A DNA stretch of 64,000 bases, taken from contig BRKX01000011.1 in NCBI GenBank assembly GCA_026008535.1, positions 45,988,183 to 46,052,182 of the forward strand, written 5' to 3'. The DNA comes from Perilla frutescens (lineage: Eukaryota; Streptophyta; Magnoliopsida; Lamiales; Lamiaceae). Position numbers and translations under genes: made by a program. Shown piece after piece: positions 35,941 to 47,332 of this stretch. The notes under the pieces were generated by a model that did not search any database, was not told where the DNA came from, and worked only from the letters and a program-made list of their open reading frames with translations. Within the stretch, counting starts at the first letter, position 1. Every line of letters starts with the position of its first letter.

Positions 35941-38480
35941 TTTTTCCTTAAAACTACGCAATTTTAATGTTGACACACATAATTTTGAATTAGATGATTC
36001 CATCTGCTATTGTACATAGCGTATAAATGAGTATTTTTGTATATATTACTCAAAATAACCGACATAATAAGTCCAATCAATTAGAGTTTAAAATTATGTC
36101 CCTAATGTTAAAAAGTTATGATTCATGGAAAAATAAAAAAAGAAAATGATTGAACGTATTTCAATTCTTGTACAATATATAAGGACCGGTACAATAAATA
36201 ATATTACAAGTTCATAACATGATGAATTATGTATTAATGTATGCATGACATGCTACCAGCCTACCAATTGCAATTGTAGTTCACCAGCCACATATACATT
36301 ACATTATTTACATATTCCCCTTTTATCCAATATCTAGCTACTGACTATATATAATAGACAACTATCGATGTTCACTCAAAAATCACACAAAAAATTATAT
36401 AAACAAAAAAGATTGACTAGTACCGATTGACATTGACTAAAAGATACTATTACCTAACTACTTAGGCGTGACTGAACATGATATTATACGTAATTATATT
36501 GAAGTAATAAAATATCGATTGTACAGTCATAAAGATAGAGAATATATGTTTGCGTACTATGAACTCCAAATAACACGTATTTCGGTGTTTCTATTTTAAA
36601 AATATATCGCTTCTATTGTTCAAACTGTAACACAAAGAATCGTCGCATTTTGTAAATTTATTTAACAGAATAAATAACAATTAAATAGGTAAAAATGATC
36701 AACAATTCATTTAAAGCACGAACCATATTTATAAGATAATTAACAAATTATATATACCACATACACACGCCCTAAGTTCATAACCAATACTCCAATAGCA
36801 ATGAATCTGCTATTGTATGTGCATCTAATACAAGACATGGCGTTTGTCTACCTAATAATCTTCTAATTAATTTGCTGAAGTTTAACAATATAATAATCCA
36901 TTTCCCCCAAAAAAACAAAAACAAAAACACAAAAACAACCACTTAAATAATAGACTAATTCATTTATGTTCTCGTGTTGATTTTGACTTGTTTTATGTCA
37001 TATACATTTTATTATTATTGATCCTAGTTGAGAAAAAAAACGAGTTTGCTTTTTTATAAGTTTAAATAGACTTTTAAAAGACCACAAGTTTTTACTCATC
37101 TACACATGTATTAAGGCAAAACCGTAGGGATAAAATGGTAATTAAAAAGGCCAGACAAAACTTGATTTAATATAATATTTTGGATAAAAATATTCAAAAT
37201 CCTCTTTCTGCCGCAGTGGTTGTATAGCATGATGCATATTTGGACATTTGGTTTATACATCTTAGGTTCGAAGCGTGGGTTAACCCATCTTATTATTTTT
37301 ATTATTTTTGCGTTCCCAACCGCCGATTTAGATCTTTTCCTATTAATTCAACTTTGATTTTTACTTACCGATTCCAATTCTGAAATTATTTTCCCACCAA
37401 TTCAAATTTGGATTCTACTTAGTATTTATTGCTTTCCCCCATCGATTAAGATTTGCTTTATGCCCATTATTAATGCAGAAATTTTCTACTCATTATTAAT
37501 GCACAAAATCGATTCAACTCTTATTTTTGTTCAGTATAAAAGGGAACAAATCATTATCATTTTCATTAAACCCCAATAAATCTTAGTTGAAATTTGAACC
37601 ATCCAATTTTCATGAATCACAATAATTTTGTGGAATTCTAAGGGGATAGACAATGGCTTTGTTAAGGGGATCATCAGAGCCGTAGCGAAAATGCGTACAT
37701 TTGATTAACATCAGCGGCAATGTTTGCAATTCAAAGGCGGGACGTCCGAAAAGGCCAGAGGTGAGCGTTGCTACTGGCGTTTGGTGGTCACATGACAATT
37801 ATAATATCTCATATTTTAATAATTATATTTTAGACAATATTTTCAGCATCATAGACATTAAGTTTTGATTTAATAGACAACGGTAGTGACACTAATAGTT
37901 GAAAATATTACAGATCTTTTACATTTTTCATGACGATTTAGATTACAAATTCTTACAATCATATTTGTTATTATTTTTGCTAAAAAATGTGAGATTTGTA
38001 ACATTTTATATTTTAATTTGTATGCATGAATGGATAATTTATAGTACACTACATTTGTCGCCTAAAAATAGTCTCCATTTATGCGATATTATAATAATAG
38101 TAATTTATAAGTATAACTTAATTCCGCAACAATTTATTATTTTTCTATTTCAATTTTATCATTTAAAATAAATAATTATAATTTTTATACATGTCATATA
38201 TTCAAAGAAATCAAATTTTATTTAATTGTGGACAATTATGCATTGTTATTTATAAAATCGCATCGTTAGGAATATTCCAAATTGATCTTTCTAAATTCTA
38301 ATATGGATTTTTATTTAGTTCATAAAATTTAATTTTCTTTTTGTTTGTCATAACTGCACAAAATTTATCTTCTTATCTAATTAATTAATGCACGTGCAAA
38401 TCGTTTTAATAATTTTTAAAAATTGAACACAACATATAGAATTCAAAATAATCATAATTGCAAATTGAAAAAAATAATTA
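35941..38480. other. Intergenic, AT-rich, no gene recognised
   Basis: The only notable parts are a possible tRNA-derived SINE near 37210 and a GC-richer patch at 37670-37795 with short open frames on both strands that I did not recognise. Confidence 0.45.
37210..37320 (+). mobile_element. Possible tRNA-derived SINE head
   Basis: GCCGCAGTGGTTGTATAGCA followed 55 bp later by GGTTCGAAGC resembles the A-box region and B-box (GGTTCGAANC) of an RNA polymerase III promoter, spaced as in a tRNA or SINE head. The cloverleaf does not close well and there is no clear 3' tail or target duplication, so this is tentative. Confidence 0.3.
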
Positions 38481-38510
38481 TTTGTGCATCGCACAGGAGA
38501 AATACTAATT
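38481..38510 (+). mobile_element. Decayed Helitron 3' end
   Basis: The hairpin TGTGC-ATC-GCACA followed by GGAGAAATACTAAT copies the layout of the Helitron end at 35940, but with CTAA instead of CTAG. It marks a second, older Helitron; its 5' end was not located. Confidence 0.5.
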
Positions 38511-38838
38511 TCATTAAAAAAATGAATCCCAAACGTATAAAAAGGTCCATGACAAGTAATATGATAGACTTGAGCCTAACTTTATTATAACAAGCCCAAG
38601 CCTTTTAAGGTAATGCTGATGCTAGTCTAACCTGACCTATTTTCACTCTTAGTTTTGGAATTAATGTGCAAAATCATATTGAAATTTATAATTTATTGAG
38701 GGACCAAAGTACAAATTAAAAATGCCTTGTTGTACCTAGGGCTTGTCTCGTATATAACTACGGTACAGTCCCCCCCAAGTGATTAATTACACTATTCATA
38801 TGTAACATGTATTCTTTCATTAGCACTAAGGAAAACTG

Positions 38839-39369
38839 TGTCACGGACATGGCGGAATCAAAGGGAATTGGGGCTAGGGTTCGTGAAGAAGGGGAAAAGA
38901 AGAGTCTTGATTTCAATTCTGAGATTGGCATTTTGATGAAGAGGGGACCCCCAAATCCCGGGTCGGGTTCAGCTATGGACGCGGGGAATTAAACCATGTA
39001 TTAGGCCGTAATGTTTAAGCTTTTATAAATTTCCAAAAGAGGCCCACTTGTCTGGCCTAATGCTATTAAGTATATTATCTACTTTATTTCATAGTTTTCC
39101 TAGCCTAAGGTTGCTTTTAGGGTTTAAAAAGTATTGTAACCCTGGATTACATAAAGGGATCTTGTACCAGAATTAAGTAAGAAATGAAATAGTCCTTTTC
39201 CTCCCTATCTTTCTCTCAGCTTCCTCCCTTTTTCTCTAATATTTTTCCCCCATTTCTCTACATCAAGATTCCATCTTTATTACAGAAAATACAAGGAAAT
39301 ATCCATTAAACCACAAATTAATACACAAATCTCCCAAATCACCAACAAAGTATAAAGGTTCCACTACAA
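38839..39369 (+). mobile_element. Putative 5' LTR of the Ty3-gypsy element
   Basis: The segment begins TGTCACGGACATGG and ends ...CCACTACA just before the primer-binding site. It includes TTTTATAAATTTCC (TATA-like) and a 3' pyrimidine-rich region (CTTTTCCTCCCTATC). No matching copy was found after the polyprotein at 45.6 kb, so both the assignment and the left border rest on position and sequence style. Confidence 0.5.
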
Positions 39370-39370
39370 C

Positions 39371-39384
39371 TGGTATTTCAGAGC
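39371..39384 (+). other. Primer-binding site of the gypsy element
   Basis: TGGTATTTCAGAGC resembles the complement of the 3' end of initiator tRNA-Met (TGGTATCAGAGC) with a two-base insertion. It lies between the putative LTR and the gag start. Confidence 0.6.
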
Positions 39385-39398
39385 AACAGGTTCTGAAG

Positions 39399-42300
39399 AT
39401 GACAGAGGGTACCAAGCTGCGCGAGCTGCAAGAGCAACAAAAATCGTTAGATCAAGCATTAAAGGCTGAATCCTTGAAAGGGACTCAGCTGAAATGAAGA
39501 TGCAGAAGCAACTCACTAAGGCTAATAATGAAATGAGAGATTTCATGCAAGGAGTTAATGGAAAGTTTGATAACTTGGCCAACACTTTAGGCTCCATTCA
39601 AATGCAACTATCAAATATAGATAAAGGGGAAAGCATGGCCACTGAAGGGTCTATTCTGGGTAGTCCAAACCTTGGAGTCCAAAGTGTGAGCAGTCAGCCT
39701 AGGCCACACCAGGTGATTCCTACCAGGGAATGGCATGATACATGTAGAAATTCTACATCACACTTTCCAAAATTAGATTTCCCTAGGTTTGATGGGGAAC
39801 AACCTAGGGCTTGGATCCTAAAATGTCAAAGTTATTTTAGAATGGTAACCAATGTACCTGATGACTAAAAGGTTACATTAGCTACCATGCACTTTGATGG
39901 GAAAGCTTCCCAGTGGTACTAGAATTTGCCCTTAGATGAACTAAACTCTCATGGGAGCAATTCCTAGAAGTGGTGTTTGCTAGATTTAAGGAGATTAGGG
40001 ACACCGAGGTTATTGTAGAGTTTAACAAACTTAGGCATGTGGGGTCCTATACAGACTATGTGGAAAGGTTTGAGGAACTAAAAACTTGTATGCTGCTGTT
40101 GAACAAGGGCCATTTCACTGAAGACTATTTTATAGCAAACTTCATTAGTGGGCTGGGTGAAGAGATTCAATCACTAGTCCAAATGTTCAAACCCAAAACT
40201 CTTAGTCATGCTATTGAGCTAGGCCAACAACAAATTAACAACCTGGAAGCCATGACCAAGAAGTTGAAGGGGAGTTTCAGACCCATACAGACCACTGGGA
40301 GTAGAAGAGAGAACTCAAGCTCCCCTTATAACCCTAAAAATCAGTCCAACCCTACCAGACCACCATTTAAACTTCTCACAGCAGCTGAAATGGCTGCTAG
40401 GAGGGAGAAAGGCCCATGTTATAGTTGTGATGAACCATTTACTACAGGGCACAAGTGCAAAAATAAAGTGACATATATGATCATGACAGAAGAAGAGGAG
40501 ATGACATATCTACAATCCATGACAACAACAGAGGATCCAATAGAGCCACCAGACCTAGTAACAGAAATGGAAGAGGTACAATTGACAGTAAATATTATCT
40601 CTGGTAAAGGGAGCTTCACTACCATGAGAGTCTTGGGCCAAGTAGGAAAGCATAAACTGCATATTCTAATTGATTCAGGCAGCACACTCAGCTTCATCAA
40701 GGAAAGAACAGCACACACTTTGGGTTGCAAGCTAGAGTCTGCTAAGCCTATAACGGTCAAGGTAGCTAATGGTCATAAAATGGTGAGTGCCTCTAGGGTG
40801 AATGGGTTCAAATGGGTTTAAATGGAGTATTCAAGGACACCAATTTACATACTCACCAATGTTATTAGCTACTGAAGGGTCTGACCTCATTCTAGGGGGT
40901 GACTGGCTAAAGACTTGTACCCCAATTGAGCTAGATTATGACAACATGACAGTCACAGTGAGTTGGATGGGAAAGATGATTAAGCCGCAAACTATCACTT
41001 CCATGGGTGATTGCCATATGATCTCAAAACACTCCATATACCAGTTATTCCACCATTATATTCCATGTCCTATTGAAGAGGTGTATATGGTAAAACTAAA
41101 AGAGGTACATCAGGAAGAGAACAAGGCACTGAAGGGACTACTGAAGGAGTATCAAGATGTGTTTGAGGAACCTAAGGGCTTACCTCCTAGTAGAGGGGTA
41201 GAGCATCAAATTCAACTGAAACCAGGGAGTGCTCCTAAACATAGATACCCATACAGAGTCTCACATGACCAAAAGGATGAAATTGAAAAAAATATTAAAG
41301 AACTCCTAGAAGCTGGTATGATTCAAAACAACAGAAGCCCATTTGCTTATCCTGTTTTATTAGTGAAGAAAAAAGATGGGACATGGAGGATGTGTGTAGA
41401 CTACAGGTACCTCAATGGGTTGACTGTGAAGCATGATTACCCTATCCCTGTTATTGATGAGCTTTTGGATGAGCTACAAGGGGCTAAATACTTCTCCAAA
41501 ATAGATCTAAGGTCTGGATATTTCCAAATCCTAATGAAGCCAGAGCACAGGTACCTAATAACCTTCGGTACACATAATGGTCATTATGAATTCTTAGTGA
41601 TGCCCTTTGGACACTGTAATGCCCCTGCAACATTCCAGTCTCTGATGAATCAGATATTTAGGCCCTATTTGAGGAAGTCAGTTTTGGTCTTTGACGCGCT
41701 GTCGTTTCACGCACAAAAATATATTTATAAACTCCTGTGCCCACAGCGAGCGTAGCTAGCCAATGAGTACGGGTCGATCCCACAGAGAGCTGTTGCGATT
41801 CTATCTTCAAGTAACCAATCAAAAAGGGGGTTTTGGTGTTGTCACTAAACTGAATGTAAATCTGCAAAATAGACTAAAGAAAACTATCAAATAACAAAAG
41901 ATTCTGGCATTTAAATTAGATCTTGGTTAAACATAAAACAACTCGATCATGGGCACACCGATTTTTATACATGATAGGTCATCTAGTTATGGTGACCGGA
42001 TTCCTCTCATGCGTCTCCTCATCCATCCTTTCATTTTAGGTTTAAAAGTGATTCCTCTTCGATTAAACCCCTAACCAGTTACCCACCTCCCGATTCCTCT
42101 AAGAGATGTAAGCAAACAAGCAGCAGTGTGCCCTAGACGGACCCAGATCTGTTGTGTTCAACTGATTCCTCTTGTGCCCACAACATCCCATTAATTCCCT
42201 TATTACTCTATGAACCGACACACAGTCACGATTCGCCAATTCAATTAATTATGGTGTGCCCTCTTTACCCAACGAGTGATCAGCCACATTGGGCACTTCA

Positions 42301-45300
42301 GATACACACTCACGTGGAACAAGGCACAAGAATTAACGGAAACTAATCATGCACTACTATGCCCATTTTGGCCTCACGAGTCCAGATTTATGTTTAATCC
42401 AATTTCATCATTCAAACGCCAGAATTAAGGATCTAGCCGAGAAGGCTAGACATAATTAAACTTGCAGAATTTAAAGACATAAAAATAAACGAAAACTTAC
42501 GGATTTAATTAATCAAAAACTCGACTCCAACGTCGATAAAACCGAACATAACCTAAGTCCCGAAGGTTTAAGACCTTTCGGATTGTTTGGCTGCCTAAGC
42601 AGCGTACGGAAATTAAATGCAGAAAATGTAAAGTGTAGAAATGTTTCAGAGTATCTCTCCCTTTTTCCAGAAACTAAACTTGTTTAAGTAGTTACATTTC
42701 CGAGTAGAGTCTTCCCCACAGGCGGGGGTCTTCTGCTGAAAATCCGGAACGGCGTGCCCTCGCTGACTGGACTGGATAAGCTTCAGCTTCAACAAATCCC
42801 TATTTTTTAAAGATTGCTCTTATCTCCTTAGATTGAGCTTTATCTCCTCGACTGAGCTTATCCTTTTGTTGCAGCACCTTCTAGGAGTCCAGCTTAGCTC
42901 CAACTCTCCCGCGGATAATGTAGCTATCTTTCCACCAGCTGTTCTTCAACTAACTCCCAAATTCTACTGGAATGCCCACTCTGGACTGTGGTCGAGTCTG
43001 TGCGAGTACTGTAGGCACGACATCGTCTGTCAGCTCCATCTGTATCTGATATGCCCACTTCACTGACCGAATGTGGGATGGATACTGAGGACGTCCCCTG
43101 TGCCTCTGATGATCATATGTGCGAGATAATCGTGAATATTTGGGCATAAAATGCCCCTTCCGCCAGACTCGACTCTTGCAATGCCCTTTGACCGCAACCT
43201 GGTTCTTTTCGACTCAAAACACACTAAAAAGGACATTTATACACGATAAAATGCCCCTAAAAACACGAAATAAATGGACTTATCAGTCTTCTTTGATGAT
43301 ATCCTAGTTTACAGTCCCACCTGGGGTGAGCATATTACACACCTAAGAGAGGTTTTGGGTCAGCTAAGGCAAAATCAACTCTATCCCAAAAGGAGTAAAT
43401 GCCATTTTGGCAAGGAACATATTGAGTATTTAGGCCACATCATTATAGTAGAAGGGGTGTCAACAGACCCCTCCAAAGTGGCTGATATGGTTATTTGGCC
43501 AGTCTCCACTATACTCAAGCAGTTAAGAGGGTTCTTAGGACTCACTGGGTATTACAGGAAGTTTGTGAAAGGGTATGGGATTCTCACCAAGCCCCTCACC
43601 TACCTGTTGAAGAAGGGAGCTTTCCATTGGACAAGAGAGGCTACCAAGGCTTTTGAGGCCCTTAAAGCAGCTATGATCAATACCCCTGTCCTAGCTCTCC
43701 CAGATTTTACACTGCCCTTCACATTAGAGACAGATGCCAGTGGTAGAGGGGTGAGTGCAGTCCTCATGCAGAGGAGCAGGCCCTTATCCTACATAAGTAA
43801 AGCCATCTGCCCCAAAAACCAAGCACTCTCAATCTATGAAAGAGAGTTTTTGGCTGTGTTGATGGCAATACAGAAATGGAGACACTACCTTAAGGGACAT
43901 AGGTTCATCATCAAGACTGACCAACAAGCACTCAAACACCCGTTGGATCAGAAGATCATGACACCTATGCAACAAAAATGGATTACCAAACTCCTGGGGT
44001 TAAACTATGAGATTCACCACAAGAGGGGAGCCCAAAACAAGGCTGTTGATGCCTTGTCCAGGAAACCTGACCTCACAGAGGTATGCTACTCAATCACCAC
44101 TGCAGTTCTAATGTGGGTACAACAGGTGGTAGACAGTTATAAGGATGATACCTGGGCCACTAACATCATTAGTGCCAAGGTATTGGACCCTCAGGCTTAT
44201 CCAGGCTATGAATTGTTATGAGATTTAATCAGATACAAATGAAGGGTGGTGGTAGAAGGTGGCAGTGAAGTCAGACAGAAACTGCTGCATGAAATGCACA
44301 ACTCATCCTATGGGGGACACTTAGGAATCTATGGTACCTACATCAGGCTGAAAATGTTATTCTATTGGCCATTCATGAAGAATGAGGTTATACAGTGGGT
44401 GAATAGCTGCAGTACATGTGGGATAAACAAACCTACAGCGGGACCTTACCCAGGACTATTGCAGCCACTACAGATCCCTAACCAAGCATGGACTCACATA
44501 TCTATGGATTTTATTGAAGGGTTGCCTAATTCCTACAAGAAGAATGTCATATTTGTGGTGGTTGACAGACTCACCAAATATGGCCACTTCATTCCTATAG
44601 CTCACCCATACACTGCCCAATCCATTGCTAAGGTGTTCCTAGACACAATCTATAAGCTACATGGGCAGCCCCTCAGCATTGTTACTAACAGAGATAAAAT
44701 ATTTACCAGCACATTTTGGAAGGAGCTTTTCAAATTCATGGGAACCTCCCTGGACATGACATCAGCCTACCACCCTCCATCTGATGGGCAGACTGAGAGG
44801 GTAAATCAGTGTCTTGAGGCATATTTGAGGAGTATGGTGCACCTAAAACCTAAGCAATGGTCTAAGTGGATACCTTTGACAGAGTTTTGGTACAATATAA
44901 ATTATCATTCTAGCCTAAAGTCCACTCCTTTTCAGGCCCTATATGGGTACCCTCCACCTTTACACTCCCTACCATCCTATTTCCCTACTGACAATGCAGA
45001 AGTGAAGGAGACGCTGGAAGAAAGGAAATAATTCATGGCTGAATTGAAATCCGACCTCCAAGAGGCCCAAAACCGCATGAAGGTGTACGCAGACTTAAAA
45101 AGAACTGAAAAAGAGTTCGAGGTGGGTGATTTAGTCTATCTAAAGCTGCAGCCTTTCCGACAGAGCTCAGTAGCCCTCCAGAAAAATGTTAAGCTCTCTT
45201 CACGATACTATGGGCCCTATCAAGTTCTAGAACGCATAGGTAAAGTGGCGTACCGCCTAAAATTACCTGATGGGGTGAAGATACACCTAGTTTTCCATGT

Positions 45301-45592
45301 ATCTTTATTGAAGAAGGTGGTAAGCCCCTCTGTTGTACCAGCCGCAGACCTCCCTGCTCACAACGAAGATGGAATATACACTCTTGAACCCCTTGAGATC
45401 CTGGCGAAGAGGGTAGTCTCCCGTGGTGATGTGGCTATGAATCAGGGTCTAGTACTTTGGGGTAATCACGCCGAAGGCTTTCAATTGTGGGAAGATTTGA
45501 AGTGGGTGGCTAAATTGAGAGTCAAGACCGATCATTGCGGAAAGGATCTCGCAATGAGGGCGGTAATTTTTAGGAAAAAAATGAAAAACTAA
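39399..45592 (+). pseudogene. Ty3-gypsy (chromovirus, Reina-like) gag-pol, broken and interrupted
   Basis: Gag begins near the ATG at 39399 and includes FPKLDFPRFDGEQPRAWIL, a capsid region, and the zinc knuckle CYSCDEPFTTGHKCK. Protease: LIDSGSTLSFI. Reverse transcriptase: KKDGTWRMCVDYRYLN and FGHCNAPATFQ before the interruption, FFDDILVYS after it. RNase H: ETDASGRG and YEREFLAVLMAI. Integrase: the HHCC finger (GGHLG ... CSTCG), MDFIEGLP, TNRDKIFTS (relatives have SDRDK) and DGQTERVNQ. The C-terminus FHVSLLKK plus a weak chromodomain (LVLWGNHAEGFQLWEDL) marks a chromovirus. Damage: a frameshift near 39480, stops near 39868 and 39920, a shift near 39940, one near 40800, a stop at 44221, one at 45031, and the 1.6-kb insertion in the reverse transcriptase. 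The order is complete but the copy cannot function. No 3' LTR was found. Confidence 0.9.
41692..43285 (-). mobile_element. Nested solo-LTR-like insertion in the gypsy reverse transcriptase
   Basis: It starts TGACGCGCTGTCG and ends GGACTTATCA on the + strand, so TG...CA ends on both strands. GTCTT is duplicated at 41687-41691 and 43286-43290. Removing the element and one GTCTT restores the coding text GTCTTCTTTGATGAT (VFFDD). TG...CA ends with a 5-bp duplication identify LTR-type integration; 1594 bp without gag, pol, PBS or PPT suggests a solo LTR. On the minus strand it begins TGATAAGTCCATTTATTTCG. The block GGGTCGATCCCACAGAGAGC near 41770 is, from memory, common in Athila/Tat LTRs. Short open frames inside it are not genes. 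Confidence 0.85.
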
Positions 45593-46139
45593 ACGAAACT
45601 ACGAAAATTGAAGACACGACAGGAGAGTGAAAAATGAAAAATGATATATTTTATGTTGGGGTTGACTGTTTGATATGAAAGTGGAAAGTGGTAAAAAATA
45701 AATAAATTTATACAGTTATAGCTAATTTGTATCTTTTTTTTAATACAATTCTAAAAGGCTAAAATCGTATTTTGCTCTAAATTTTATATACACCTTGTAG
45801 TTTGCAAATTATCCACAAATTTCAACTTTTGTTTCTGAAACAGGTGGATAAATTTGAAATTGAAATTGGACCAATCACTTATAAAGTAACAGATTATACT
45901 CAACTATTAATTTACTACTATATTAAAATAATAGATGGAAGGATAAAATTGAAATTAAAATTGGATCGTCACTTATAAAGTACTACTGGACTAGTAAACG
46001 GAAGGATAAATTTGAAATTGAAATCGAATCAGTCACTTATAAAGTAACAAATTATACTCAACTATTAATTTACGACTACTAGGCTAGTAAAATAAAACAG
46101 AAGGATAGTAATAAATTATAACCAACTACTACTAGGCTA
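45593..46139. repeat. Spacer with imperfect tandem repeats
   Basis: After the gypsy stop codon the sequence turns AT-rich. From about 45845 to 46140 the phrase GGATAAATTTGAAATTGAAA with CACTTATAAAGTA and ACTCAACTATTAATTTAC recurs two to three times with a period near 170 bp and small deletions. The last copy ends at ACTACTAGGCTAGTG. No 3' LTR matching 38839-39369 lies here. Confidence 0.5.
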
Positions 46140-47332
46140 GTGGTGCAAAGTGCAAACCACCCTCAAGTTGAAATTTTAAATCGAGGATATAATGCTACTT
46201 TTTCACTATTATGGGGTGGGAAGTATAAATTAAATAAACTCGGGGGGTGCGAAATGCTAATTAGTGATCACCTTTCTGCAAATTTTTTTTTTGGCAAACG
46301 ACTCTTTGTTTCCTTAACCAGTACGAACAACAAAACTCGTGCCTTCCTCATTTTCTCCAAATTTCTCTATCATTTTCTATTTCGAGCAAAGTTCCTCCGC
46401 CTCTTGCCGATTTTTCTCGGTTTGCTCTTCGCGGAAAGCATTTGCGCTCTGGAACAATGTTGATCAGTAGTGGAGGAGTTAATGCGTAATTTTCAGCGAT
46501 TTCTACCGGTACACGTACAATTTTTTAGGAGAAGCTACAAATATAGAAAAAACTCGTTTGATTTTGTATTAAACCCTAGAGATTTTTGGGTTTCTTCTGG
46601 ACGATTGTCTTTTCAGGTCGAAAACGGCGCTAATCTCCGGCTTGACGGTACGATCAGGATTAGGGGAACTCTGCTGTTCATAATTGTTTAACGTGCATTT
46701 TTTCGGTGTGGTGAGATTAATTTAATGTGTTGTAGTTTGTTTTTAGTTTATCAGTTTGAATCCGGCGAGAAATTTCGATTCGACGCTCGGATCAGGGAAC
46801 TCTCCTGTTCATAGTTGTTTAAACGTGCATTTTTCAGCGTGGGTGAGATTTATTTAATCTGTGTTGGAAGCATAGTTTGTTTATCGAAACGATTTATTTA
46901 TTTAAGAGTTAGTCTTTTCTTCCTTTTTCTTTGTAATCATGGCTTGTTTGCTGATTTGGAAGTAATTGTTTTGTTTGCGTTTTTTTCTTTCCCCTTAGTG
47001 TGGCCATGCCCATGCAAACAAAGCTCTGTCTGGTTCAAAAATAGAGATGGAATGAAAATTGTTTCGACAATGGAAGCTAAAAACGTAGAAAATTAAAATC
47101 TCGACATATGTTGTTTAAATAAAGTACTAGCATGTGGAAAGGCTCAGAAAGATTCGCTTGATTTATATTTTATGTATCTCTTTTCCTCAACCTTTATTGT
47201 GAGTTAAAAGACGATTATTAACCAGGCAAGATAACATTAATTTCTCTTCCCCTCTCTAAGAAACTATTTCTTCCCTCATTCTTTTTCTTTCTTTTTTCCT
47301 TCCTTTTTTTCTTCATTAATGATTGCAGGTTG
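46140..47332 (+). promoter_or_regulatory. Promoter, 5' leader and leader intron of the FDM/IDN2-like gene
   Basis: CT-rich leader sequence begins near 46330 and the last leader intron ends TGATTGCAG at 47328, four bases before the ATG. Within it an imperfect direct repeat occurs: GGGAACTCT.CTGTTCATA.TTGTTTAA at 46670 and again at 46796, followed in both by CGTGCATTTTT. Parts of this region are copied at 52915-53085 and at 62577-62820, so it was included in a duplication. Confidence 0.55.

Noticed and set aside
41658..41867. Open frame across the left edge of the nested LTR
   Set aside because: It spans the gypsy/LTR junction in antisense and is created by the insertion.
42152..43307. Several short open frames within 42.1-43.3 kb
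   Set aside because: They lie inside the solo-LTR-like element, overlap on both strands and show no domain.
45593..46139. 3' LTR of the gypsy element
   Set aside because: No similarity to the putative 5' LTR could be found here; the sequence is an imperfect tandem repeat.
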